Assembly (NCBI GenBank): GCA_024276935.1
Contig: JAJRWH010000040.1
Span: forward strand, 1-37,944
Origin: Deltaproteobacteria bacterium
Lineage (GTDB): Bacteria; Desulfobacterota; Desulfuromonadia; Desulfuromonadales; Geopsychrobacteraceae
Direction of reading: 5' to 3'
Length of the DNA: 37,944 bases
Positions 25,873-33,139 of the stretch are shown here, piece after piece. How positions within the stretch are numbered: position 1 is the first letter of the stretch; every line of letters begins with the position of its first letter. Under the pieces are notes generated by a model. That model made no database searches and was not told where the DNA came from. It saw only the letters and a list, made by a program, of their open reading frames with translations. The position numbers were made by a program, and so were the translations under genes.

Positions 25873-26756
25873 AACCGCAGGGGCAGGCCTATCTGTGTGC
25901 GTTGATTGCCGTCCTGTTCTGGTCAACGATCGCTTCGGCATTTAAAATTTCGTTGCGTTATCTGGAGCCTGTACAACTGTTGCTCTATGCCGGATCTGTT
26001 TCGACCCTGCTATTGGCGGCCATCCTGATGGTACAGGGGCGTTTTGGCCTGATCTTTCGCTGTACTCGGCGTCAGTATGCGATGTCATTACTGCTGGGGC
26101 TGCTCAATCCGTTTCTCTATTATCTGATTTTACTCAAGGCCTACGATCTGTTGCCAGCCCAGCAGGCTCAACCCCTGAACTATACCTGGGCCATTACCCT
26201 GGCTCTGCTATCCGTTCCCTTGTTGGGGCAGAAATTGCGGATCGCCGAACTGGGAGCTTTGCTGCTCAGTTATGTCGGGGTCGTGATTATTGCAACCGAA
26301 GGAAATCCCTTCAGTTTACAGTTTACCGATGGTACCGGGGTATTGCTGGCGTTGGCGAGTACGGTTGTCTGGGCTTTGTACTGGATTTTCAATACCCGCG
26401 ATCAACGAGATCCGGTGGTGGCACTGTTGGTTAATTTTCTGTGCAGTTTTCCTTTTGTCCTGGGGTATTGTCTGTTTTTTTCCGAACTTGTCTGGCCCCC
26501 TTTGCCAGGCTTGTTGGGGGCTCTGTATGTTGGTTTTTTTGAAATGGGGGTCTGTTTTGTCCTCTGGCTTCTGGCTTTACGCAAAACCGACAATACAGCC
26601 AGAATCAGCAGCCTGATCTTTTTATCCCCCTTTTTGTCACTCTTTTTTATCCATTTTCTGGTCGGCGAAAAGATCCTTCCCGCCACCTTTGGGGGATTGG
26701 CCCTGATCGTTGGTGGTTTGTTGTGGCAAAAAACACTTAAGTCGTCAAATCGTTGA
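25869..26756 (+). CDS. EamA/DMT-family transporter, second of a pair
   Basis: This is a 295-residue, ten-helix DMT transporter. The ATG at 25869 overlaps the preceding stop by four bases (ATGA). An open frame extends upstream but runs antiphase through the first transporter, so it is not part of the gene. The N-terminus MKPQGQAYLCALIAVLFWSTIASAFKISLRYLEP and the later SLIFLSPFLSLFFIHFLVGEKILPATFGGLALIVGG fit EamA repeats. It differs clearly from its neighbour, so this is not a recent duplication. It converges on the cytochrome gene with only 5 bases between the ends. Confidence 0.92.
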   Translation: MKPQGQAYLCALIAVLFWSTIASAFKISLRYLEPVQLLLYAGSVSTLLLAAILMVQGRFGLIFRCTRRQYAMSLLLGLLNPFLYYLILLKAYDLLPAQQAQPLNYTWAITLALLSVPLLGQKLRIAELGALLLSYVGVVIIATEGNPFSLQFTDGTGVLLALASTVVWALYWIFNTRDQRDPVVALLVNFLCSFPFVLGYCLFFSELVWPPLPGLLGALYVGFFEMGVCFVLWLLALRKTDNTARISSLIFLSPFLSLFFIHFLVGEKILPATFGGLALIVGGLLWQKTLKSSNR

Positions 26757-26761
26757 TCGAC

Positions 26762-27079
26762 TCATCCACAGGTTTCCGGCTGATCAGAATCGAGGGCAAA
26801 ATCGAGAAAGAATTTCAATAGATCCTTGCGTTGCTTCTTGCTCATCCCCTGCCAGATTTCCGGCTTGTCCTGATGGTGATTCTTTTTAAAATAGATCCGC
26901 CACTGCGCCTGGGTTTTCTGGAGTGGAGACAGTTTTCCCCCTTCACCCTTTCGAGTGTGGCAGGTTTTGCAGTTCTTTTTGAATACACGTTTGCCACGTC
27001 GTGAACTGGCTGCCAGAACCGGAGATGCCAATATCATTACGAGGGCAAAAATCGTCAGTATTCGCAATAACCGTGTCAT
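26762..27079 (-). CDS. Small monoheme c-type cytochrome
   Basis: The 105-residue protein has a Sec signal peptide (about 1-23, LLRILTIFALVMILASPVLA|AS) and one heme-binding CKTCH motif near residue 37. The mature part is Lys-rich. WQGMSKKQRKDLLKF supplies a possible distal Met ligand as in class I cytochromes. It should be periplasmic and receive heme through the cytochrome c maturation system. It is the last gene of the minus-strand set with the heme sensor, receiver and PATAN-like genes, 50 bp after the sensor, so it may report to or be controlled by that system. Confidence 0.85.
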   Translation of the reverse strand: MTRLLRILTIFALVMILASPVLAASSRRGKRVFKKNCKTCHTRKGEGGKLSPLQKTQAQWRIYFKKNHHQDKPEIWQGMSKKQRKDLLKFFLDFALDSDQPETCG

Positions 27080-27129
27080 GGGTTTCCTCCTCCAGATAAT
27101 GTTGAGGGCATTCCTTTGGTGTCGTGATC

Positions 27130-28008
27130 CTATTTGCGTAAAATATCCATCGCTTTGGCAAGGGAAACCTTCATCCGGCTGAATGCATCTGCCAGAAGTT
27201 TGATTTCATCGTTTCCTTTGACGTTGAATTCACGATCCATTTTTCCTCGACTGATATCCTCGGCAACCTCAACCAGGTCCTCGATCGGCTTGACCACGGT
27301 ACCGATGATGATGCGGTCAATAATCAGCATGGCGACCAGAAAGAGCAGACTGATACCACCACCGAAACCGGCCAGTTTTTTCATGGTCATTTTGTCTGCA
27401 TCGGCCATCGGGACATAGATAAAGCGGCCACCGACAAGATCACCCACCTCATACCCGTAGCCGGAATCTTTGCCGTATTCCTCAACCATTTCCGGATTGG
27501 CGGTTTCGGGTGCATCGTGACACCAGATGCAGCTTTTACGGGCCACAACCGGGACCGCAGAAGCGTAGTAGTGTCTGCCTGCTTTAGTAACACTTCCTTC
27601 CCAGGTTTCATAATCGCCATTGTCAAATCCGGCAATGATCGAATTCTCAAAGGCGTCGGAACGGTTTGCCTTGTTCAGCGGGTTCGGGGAAGCGACTTTA
27701 AAAATGTAATCAGGATAATCGGCCTCGATCATTTTGGCGGTCTCGCCCATCATGACGATGCCGACATTGGCCTCGGGGAAGTAGGTGTCGGGCAGCAGAT
27801 CCATGATCTCAGGTCGGATATAGCGTGCCATATACTTCTGGTTGGCTGACATGACCGTAGCAAAGAGTTGGGTTTTCTCCCGGGCCTCACGAAGCGAATC
27901 CCGACTCAGAACGTAGTATCCTGCGGTGACTGCACCGATCATGGTGACGATATATACCATCGTCAGGATGACCATCAGACGCTTGCGAATACTCATGTTT
28001 CTTAGCAT
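27130..28008 (-). CDS. Tll0287-like (DUF3365) heme sensor with HAMP and no output domain
   Basis: The 292-residue protein has a first membrane helix at about 12-35. The periplasmic domain is of Tll0287/DUF3365 type, with YIRPEIMDLLPDTYFPEANVG, FKVASPNPLNKANRSDAFE and a covalent heme motif CIWCH. A second helix (FGGGISLLFLVAMLIIDRIII) leads into a HAMP domain (VKPIEDLVEVAEDISRGKMDREFNVKGNDEIKLLADAF). The protein ends about 15 residues after HAMP, without kinase, cyclase or chemoreceptor signalling domain. ATG 28008 follows GGGAGGG. Such domains sense redox state or gas through heme. Its signal must pass to a separate protein, perhaps the products of the two upstream genes (inference). Confidence 0.86.
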   Translation of the reverse strand: MLRNMSIRKRLMVILTMVYIVTMIGAVTAGYYVLSRDSLREAREKTQLFATVMSANQKYMARYIRPEIMDLLPDTYFPEANVGIVMMGETAKMIEADYPDYIFKVASPNPLNKANRSDAFENSIIAGFDNGDYETWEGSVTKAGRHYYASAVPVVARKSCIWCHDAPETANPEMVEEYGKDSGYGYEVGDLVGGRFIYVPMADADKMTMKKLAGFGGGISLLFLVAMLIIDRIIIGTVVKPIEDLVEVAEDISRGKMDREFNVKGNDEIKLLADAFSRMKVSLAKAMDILRK

Positions 28009-28030
28009 TTTTCCCTCCCTGAGACTTTGG

Positions 28031-28588
28031 TCAGTCGGCCATGGCATCTATAAAGGTCTGGCGTTCATTTTCCGGAACTTCGGCAGTCAGTGCGGCAATG
28101 AAGCGGGAATATGTCATGGTATTCATCGAGGCACCCTTGTGACAGGAAAGATCAGCGCAGATTTTTTCCGCAATGATTGTTCCCAGCGGTCCGACAAGAT
28201 CGATGAACTGATCAATGACCTGCTGTATTCGGGAGGACTCTATTTTGTCCTCCGGGGGGATATCTTTTGTCAGAGAGGTCGCCTTTAATGACGCAGGGGC
28301 TGGTTGTGCCAGAGGAGTTGCCCCCGCGAGATTGAACAATTGTTCGTTAAGAGGATGGTCAAGTTGCTTGCGTGCGGGCATGCCCTCGATAAAGTTGTGC
28401 CATTCCAGATCTTTGCCGGCCATGGTACGGAGGGTTTCGTCGGGGCCCAGGGTGCCGAGGGTCAGGTAGACGGCCTGTCCTGCGACGATTGATATTTTAC
28501 CCAAATGATTTTCGTCGACAAACTTGAGAACCAGCTGTCCTTGCTGGGTACCATTGAGGTAGGTTTTCAATACCTCACCCAGATCCAT
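28031..28588 (-). CDS. PATAN/DUF4388-like protein with C-terminal helical domain
   Basis: This 185-residue cytoplasmic protein starts MDLGEVLKTYLNGTQQGQLVLKFVDENHLGKISIVAGQAVYLTLG, which resembles DUF4388/PATAN domains found in bacterial signalling proteins. After a linker of about 30 residues rich in Ala and Pro, the C-terminal part (QQVIDQFIDLVGPLGTIIAEKI...SRFIAALTAEVPENERQTFIDAM) resembles the small helical domain seen at the end of some kinases and PATAN proteins. Its start overlaps the stop of the receiver gene, so the two are made together and may bind each other. The family assignment is tentative and made by eye; function unknown. Confidence 0.6.
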   Translation of the reverse strand: MDLGEVLKTYLNGTQQGQLVLKFVDENHLGKISIVAGQAVYLTLGTLGPDETLRTMAGKDLEWHNFIEGMPARKQLDHPLNEQLFNLAGATPLAQPAPASLKATSLTKDIPPEDKIESSRIQQVIDQFIDLVGPLGTIIAEKICADLSCHKGASMNTMTYSRFIAALTAEVPENERQTFIDAMAD

Positions 28589-28956
28589 CAGCTGACTCGC
28601 AGATGCTGCCGAATTGCCAAAAGCAGGTCGACAGGATTGAAAGGTTTGGTGATGTATTCGTCGGCCCCTTGTTTCATTCCCCAGAACTTGTCGCTGTTTT
28701 CTGATTTTGAGGTCAGCAGGATAATCGGGGTCTGCTTATGTTCGGGGTCTTTTTTGAGGGTCCGGCAAACCTGAAAACCATTTTTCCCCGGCATGATAAC
28801 GTCGAGGATAATCAGGTCAAAATTTCCGGCTTTAGCTGTTGCTTCAGCCTCCAGCCCATCACGGGTAATGGTCAGTTCGTGGTCGGTTTCTCTGAGAACT
28901 TCCTGAAGATATGCCAGTTCGGTATCACTGTCTTCTGCTATCAGTATTCTTGCCAT
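28588..28956 (-). CDS. Single-domain response regulator (CheY/PilH-like)
   Basis: The 122-residue receiver has no output domain. It shows acidic residues AEDSD, phospho-acceptor Asp in LIILDVIMPGKNGFQ, Thr/Ser in LLTSKSE and Lys in YITKPFNP. The segment SDKFWGMKQGADEYITKPF is close to PilH/PilG of twitching-motility chemosensory systems. ATG 28956 (MARILIAEDSD) is chosen for its GGAAGGGG site over the ATG 54 bases upstream. It leads the operon with the PATAN-like, heme-sensor and cytochrome genes. No kinase is encoded locally, so its phosphodonor must be elsewhere. Confidence 0.92.
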   Translation of the reverse strand: MARILIAEDSDTELAYLQEVLRETDHELTITRDGLEAEATAKAGNFDLIILDVIMPGKNGFQVCRTLKKDPEHKQTPIILLTSKSENSDKFWGMKQGADEYITKPFNPVDLLLAIRQHLRVS

Positions 28957-28972
28957 TGACGGCCCCTTCCTG

Positions 28973-29021
28973 AAATAAACAGGACAACAGTGCTCCGGTT
29001 CCACTGTCACCTGAGTTATTT
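28973..29021 (-). promoter_or_regulatory. Nested inverted repeat in the leader of the receiver operon
   Basis: Three nested pairs, AAATAA/TTATTT, CAGG/CCTG and ACAGTG/CACTGT, share one centre with small internal gaps and a 9-base loop. It lies 17 bases upstream of ATG 28956. It could be an RNA hairpin near the ribosome site or an operator. It lacks the U run of a terminator. Confidence 0.35.
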
Positions 29022-29162
29022 AGCTGGACTGTTCCAGCATAAATCATGCCTTATTCACCGGAGAATGAAATGTGGATACTTTGTGATTTCTGTAAGGACA
29101 TTTTTGATTGTATCTGGCGATATCCCCATATTTACTGGGATGTCCCGCTATTTGACGATTTG

Positions 29163-29378
29163 CTAAGTGGCTGCCAGATCATTCATCTCTCCAGACCAGG
29201 AGCAGCCAGTACAATGGACAGGAGAAAAATCTGCCTGGCTCAGATCAGAGGCATTGATTCCGGTCGGAACTGGCCAGAATTCGGAATTAACCTGAAAAAA
29301 CACCATCGTTCCCGCATCCCCCCGAGCGTAGAATTTAAGGCAACCGCAACGTGGACAGGCTAGAAACTCTTGCGACAT
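29163..29378 (-). CDS. Small zinc-ribbon protein, function unknown
   Basis: The 71-residue protein has two knuckles, CPRCGC near the N-terminus and CTGCSW near the C-terminus, forming a likely zinc ribbon. The middle (VFFQVNSEFWPVPTGINASDL) is not recognised. There is no signal peptide. It starts 50 bp after the ZIP transporter stop, with AAGGAG about 11 bases before ATG, and is probably the last gene of that transcript. A role in metal handling or protein interaction is possible but only inferred from position. Confidence 0.62.
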   Translation of the reverse strand: MSQEFLACPRCGCLKFYARGDAGTMVFFQVNSEFWPVPTGINASDLSQADFSPVHCTGCSWSGEMNDLAAT

Positions 29379-29428
29379 CTTGTGGATTCTCCTTGGTTAA
29401 GTGGTGTGTTCTCTGATCTGGATCTTGC

Positions 29429-30241
29429 CTATCCGAGGGCAACATCCAGAACCATCATGACTGTAAAGCCAAGCATGGTCCCCATGGTTGCCAGATCGGT
29501 ATTGTTTCCCCGTTGGGCTTCGGGAATGACTTCTTCGACAACGACAAAAATCATTGCCCCGGCTGCAAATGCCAGGGCATAAGGGAGTATCGGCTGGGCG
29601 TAAATAACAACAGCGGCGCCAATGACACCGGCGACAATCTCGACCAGCCCGCTGAGCTGACCGTACCAGAAACTCTTGAGTTTTGACAGCCCTTCGCGAT
29701 GTAACGGCAGGGCAACGGCAATTCCTTCGGGGAAATTCTGGATACCTATGCCCAGAGCCAGAGCAACGGCCCCGGCAAAGGTCGCTGCGGGAAGGTCGGC
29801 AGCGACAGCTCCAAAGGCGACTCCAACAGCCAGCCCTTCAGGGATGTTGTGCAAGGTGATCGCCAGAACCAGCAGCGTGCTGCGATGCCAGCTGGTTTTG
29901 ACCCCTTCGGCTTCGCTGGTCGGGAACCCGAGGTGCAGGTGGGGCAGGATCCGATCGACCAGGCGCAGACAGATGCCACCAAGGAGAAAACCGATTGCTG
30001 CCGGAATCCAGCCCGCAACTCCTGAGGCTTCAGACATTTCAATGGCCGGAGCCAGGAGTGACCAGTAACTGGCAGCAATCATGACTCCGGCAGCAAAGCC
30101 GAGCATCCAGTCAAGGAGCTTTCTGCTGGCCTGTCCCGTGCCGAAAACAATGGCTGCACCAGCGGCTGTCATCCCCCAGGTGAAGGTTGTCGCCAGTAAT
30201 GCCTGAAAAATGGGATGTAGATGGGCAAACTGCTGGAGCAT
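29429..30241 (-). CDS. ZIP-family divalent metal transporter
   Basis: This 270-residue inner-membrane protein has about eight helices. The two ZIP metal-site motifs are HNIPEGLAVGVAFG (helix 4) and QNFPEGIAVALPL (helix 5), with EE in VVVEEVIPEAQ near the end. It belongs to the GufA/ZupT-like group that imports zinc or other divalent metals. The ATG at 30241 follows TTTGGAG at proper distance. An upstream in-frame start would add ten residues without a ribosome site. Neighbours are a Cys-rich mini-protein upstream and a zinc-ribbon protein downstream, both possible metal binders. Confidence 0.92.
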   Translation of the reverse strand: MLQQFAHLHPIFQALLATTFTWGMTAAGAAIVFGTGQASRKLLDWMLGFAAGVMIAASYWSLLAPAIEMSEASGVAGWIPAAIGFLLGGICLRLVDRILPHLHLGFPTSEAEGVKTSWHRSTLLVLAITLHNIPEGLAVGVAFGAVAADLPAATFAGAVALALGIGIQNFPEGIAVALPLHREGLSKLKSFWYGQLSGLVEIVAGVIGAAVVIYAQPILPYALAFAAGAMIFVVVEEVIPEAQRGNNTDLATMGTMLGFTVMMVLDVALG

Positions 30242-30276
30242 TTTATGATTCTCCAAATAAAGATCATCCAATTATT

Positions 30277-30486
30277 TCAAGGCTTTGTTCTATTGTCAAT
30301 TTGAACGGGGCGACCAGAGCATTTTTTCTGTGGTTGAGAGGCATTCAGCGCTTCATAGGCAGCGATCTGTTCTGAAATACTCAGTTTCTTGCGACACTCG
30401 GTCTTCAGACAGAGTCGACAACGGTCGTCAGAGCACCATTGGCACATTTTGCAGTCAGCACAAGGATGTTTTTTTACAGAGCCCAT
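30277..30486 (-). CDS. Cysteine-rich mini-protein
   Basis: This 69-residue cytoplasmic protein has seven Cys in its first 31 residues (CADCKMCQWCSDDRCRLCLKTEC pattern, Cys9, 12, 15, 18, 23, 26, 31) plus Cys55. Such density suggests zinc or Fe-S binding. It begins 4 bp after the stop of the membrane-protein gene and ends 35 bp before the ZIP gene, so it sits inside one transcript. The ribosome site (GAGGAT) is unusually close to the ATG, so translation may depend on coupling to the upstream gene. Family not recognised. Confidence 0.6.
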   Translation of the reverse strand: MGSVKKHPCADCKMCQWCSDDRCRLCLKTECRKKLSISEQIAAYEALNASQPQKKCSGRPVQIDNRTKP

Positions 30487-30490
30487 ATCC

Positions 30491-31795
30491 TCATTCTAGG
30501 GCTATCGTGGTACCAGGGGCAAGGTGACGCTTGCGTTGATAGCGAAGATAGAAGGCTTCAAGCGCCTCGGCTCCCAGAAGCAGAATAACCCCGATGATGG
30601 CACCAGAAACGGGTGGTTGCCATGCGATAATCGGTTGCCAGAGCAGTAGCAGCAAGCCCGCTTTGAAAAATGTTGAATACCCCAGTAACGAGGTTTTGTG
30701 GGCTTTGGCGAACCAGCCACGTAACAGGTTACTGATGGCATAGAGCAGGGGGAAGAACCCACAGATGGCCAGGGGCCAACGCAGGTAGGCCAGCAAATGT
30801 GTTTCGACACCAAGCAGTTGGCCCAATACCGGTCGGGCTGCAGGCCCGGCGATTAACAGGACCAGCAGACCCAGCCCCAGGCTGACAGTCCAGGCAAAAC
30901 GCCGTGCGATTCGTTCGTCCGCAACGGTGTTGACCAGGGTGAGATAGACCTGCTGCAAATTACGCATCGGGCCTGCAAGTAGAAAGAGGAAGCCGCGGAT
31001 AACACCAAAGGCAGCCAACGCCATCGGTGCATCCGGCAAGCGTCCGAGGATGGAGTTGATCAGCAGGGGAATGGTCTGTTGCAGACAGGAAGAATAGGCC
31101 AGAGGAAAGGCATAACGCAGAATCTCTCGGGTATTTTTTTCAGAACGCTGACCGGTCAGGGGCAGATGAACTCGCCAGGCAAATAGTGCCATAACCAAAG
31201 TTTCGGTCATGACACAGCTGACCAGGGCAAAGGCCCCGAGTTGCGCTCCGGCAAGCCAGTGGTTACCAACCGCCAGAAAACCGAAAAGAGCAGTCACCCG
31301 GACTCCGGTAGCAATAGAAATCAGGGTTGTTTTGCGGGATTGAATAACCAGCCCCTGAAAAAGCCCGCGAAGACCGGTAAAAAAAGGCAGCAGAGCCAGA
31401 AACTGGAGTGCCTTGCGTGCAGCAGCAGCAATCTGGGGCGGGGCACCGAGCAGTCTGATCAACACCAGATCGCCCAGGCTGGTAAAGGCAACCAGGCTGA
31501 GCATCAACGAAACATAGGTTGCAACCAGAAGGACAAAAATCAGAACACTTCGCAGCGAACGTTGTCCGCGAACCATGGCGATGGTGACCGTATGGTTCTG
31601 GTAGGAGGGTGAAGCGAGAAACAGATGGACGACCAGGGCGACCGACATGCCCGCCAGGGCCGTGACATAGTCATCAAGGCGTGCCAGAGCACCGTTGATA
31701 ATCGTATGGGAAATGCTCATTAACTGGACATTGAGCAAGAGTGGAAAGAAAAAAAATGCGATATCGCGTTGTCGTAACGGGGTTGGTGTGGTCAT
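30491..31795 (-). CDS. MATE/MOP-superfamily-like multi-spanning membrane protein
   Basis: The 434-residue protein has about twelve hydrophobic helices. The arrangement resembles the protein at 23.6 kb: FFPLLLNVQLMSISHTIINGALARL at the start and LLPFFTGLRGLFQGLVIQSRKTTLISIATG in the middle, matching LLPWPAAIGLRRFYQGVLIRNNQTRKVALAT there. It is probably a MOP-superfamily flippase or exporter of unknown substrate. It begins 37 bp after yggS and is followed closely by the Cys-rich and ZIP genes, so it is likely transcribed with the housekeeping block upstream. Confidence 0.75.
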   Translation of the reverse strand: MTTPTPLRQRDIAFFFFPLLLNVQLMSISHTIINGALARLDDYVTALAGMSVALVVHLFLASPSYQNHTVTIAMVRGQRSLRSVLIFVLLVATYVSLMLSLVAFTSLGDLVLIRLLGAPPQIAAAARKALQFLALLPFFTGLRGLFQGLVIQSRKTTLISIATGVRVTALFGFLAVGNHWLAGAQLGAFALVSCVMTETLVMALFAWRVHLPLTGQRSEKNTREILRYAFPLAYSSCLQQTIPLLINSILGRLPDAPMALAAFGVIRGFLFLLAGPMRNLQQVYLTLVNTVADERIARRFAWTVSLGLGLLVLLIAGPAARPVLGQLLGVETHLLAYLRWPLAICGFFPLLYAISNLLRGWFAKAHKTSLLGYSTFFKAGLLLLLWQPIIAWQPPVSGAIIGVILLLGAEALEAFYLRYQRKRHLAPGTTIALE

Positions 31796-31832
31796 TCAAA
31801 GACCTGTGAGTGGCAGGAGGTGGCCATTCAAA

Positions 31833-32522
31833 TCAGTCGCGTGCGCCGAAAATTGCGGTGCCGATTCTTACCAGGGTGGCTCCTTCTTCGATAGCAATCT
31901 GAAAATCGTGACTCATTCCCATTGAGAGTTCGGTCACAGCCGTATTGGGCAGGTTTGCCGCAGCAATTTTTTCGGCCAACAATCGTAAACGGCGAAAAAA
32001 GGGGCGCACGTCTTCCGGCTTTTCACAGTAGGGGGGCAGGGTCATCAGTCCACGAATCTGCAAATGGGGCAGTGCCGAGATCTGTTCGGCCAATTGCAGA
32101 GCTTCGGTTTCTGAGGCTCCGCTTTTACTTGTTTCTTCCCCCAGATTGAATTGGAGCAAAATTGAGGCGGTCTGGTTTATTTTTCCCCATTGCTGGCTGA
32201 TTTCACGGGCCAGAGAGTATCGATCAACCGAATGAATCAGAGCCGTTTTGCCGCGCAGGTATTTAACCTTGTTACTTTGCAATCCCCCGATAAAATGCCA
32301 TTCGAGAGGGAGGCTCAGTTGCTCGAACTTCTGTCTGAACTCCTGCACATAGCTTTCACCAAAAAGGTTCTGCCCGGCATTGTGGGCTTCTTCGAGAGCT
32401 TCCGGGGGCTTTTTTTTACTGACCGCAATCAGACGAACATCCTGCGGATTACGGCCAGACTTCAGACAGGATGCCTCGATCTGCTGGTGGATCAGTTTCA
32501 GGTTTGTGGCAATCGGATTCAT
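31833..32522 (-). CDS. yggS: YggS-family pyridoxal phosphate homeostasis protein
   Basis: This 229-residue cytoplasmic PLP-binding protein has an alanine-racemase-like barrel fold. PLP-lysine lies in LIAVSKKKPPE, followed by FGESYVQEFRQKFEQL, WHFIGGLQSNKVKYL, the SMGMSHDFQIAIEEGATLVRIGTAIFG phosphate-binding end and LMTLPPY. Members buffer PLP and influence amino-acid and coenzyme metabolism, and they lack racemase activity. ATG 32522 (MNPIATNL) is chosen because CAGGAA is well spaced for it. Upstream TTG and ATG codons add up to six residues. It follows maf in the same operon. Confidence 0.94.
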   Translation of the reverse strand: MNPIATNLKLIHQQIEASCLKSGRNPQDVRLIAVSKKKPPEALEEAHNAGQNLFGESYVQEFRQKFEQLSLPLEWHFIGGLQSNKVKYLRGKTALIHSVDRYSLAREISQQWGKINQTASILLQFNLGEETSKSGASETEALQLAEQISALPHLQIRGLMTLPPYCEKPEDVRPFFRRLRLLAEKIAAANLPNTAVTELSMGMSHDFQIAIEEGATLVRIGTAIFGARD

Positions 32523-32536
32523 CAACATTTCCTGCT

Positions 32537-33139
32537 TCAACGGTGTTGTTGAAGAACGGGGACCGGGGCGCCGAGAATTTCCAGTGCCTGAACGATTTCA
32601 CACAAGGGGAGTCCGACCACGTTGCTATAACTGCCTTCAATGCGGCTGACCATGAAGGCCCCCAGACCCTGGATAGCATAGGCTCCGGCCTTGTCGACCG
32701 GTTCACCACTGGCAATGTAGCCTGAGATTTCGGCATCTGTCAATGAACGGAAACTGACCCGGGTGGTGACTGCGGCGCAACGGTTTTCGCCTGTTCTCCG
32801 GTCGAGAATCGCGTAGCCGGAGAGAACCTGATGGGTGCGTCCCGAGAGCGAACGCAGCATCAGTGCGGCTTCTTCGTCATTAGCCGGTTTGCCGAGAATC
32901 TGTTCATCGCGCAAAACAATGGTGTCGCTGCCGATGATCCAGCGGCCATCGATGTCATCTCGGGTTGAAACCTCGCGAGCTTTTTCCAGGCTGAGACGAA
33001 CAACATGGTCTTGAGGGGACTCTCCGGGAACCTCATGTTCTTCGGCCTGGCTGGGAATGACTTCGAAGTCAAAACCGACCTGTTGCAGCAATTCTTTCCG
33101 CCGCGGAGAGGCAGAGGCAAGAATAATTTTATCATTCAT
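32537..33139 (-). CDS. maf: Maf-family nucleotide pyrophosphatase
   Basis: The 200-residue Maf/HAM1-fold enzyme hydrolyses non-canonical or modified nucleoside triphosphates. The N-terminal signature [26 protein letters not shown], the catalytic [10 protein letters not shown] with DEQILGKP, and [32 protein letters not shown] are all present. The latter matches dTTP/UTP pyrophosphatase (YhdE-type) members. The start overlaps the end of trmFO by 8 bases, and yggS starts 14 bases after its stop, indicating a tight operon. Confidence 0.95.
   Translation of the reverse strand: MNDKIILASASPRRKELLQQVGFDFEVIPSQAEEHEVPGESPQDHVVRLSLEKAREVSTRDDIDGRWIIGSDTIVLRDEQILGKPANDEEAALMLRSLSGRTHQVLSGYAILDRRTGENRCAAVTTRVSFRSLTDAEISGYIASGEPVDKAGAYAIQGLGAFMVSRIEGSYSNVVGLPLCEIVQALEILGAPVPVLQQHR

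Noticed and set aside
29046-29363. 105-codon plus-strand open frame between the receiver and ZIP genes
   Set aside because: It overlaps the zinc-ribbon gene antisense, has no ribosome site and no recognisable features.
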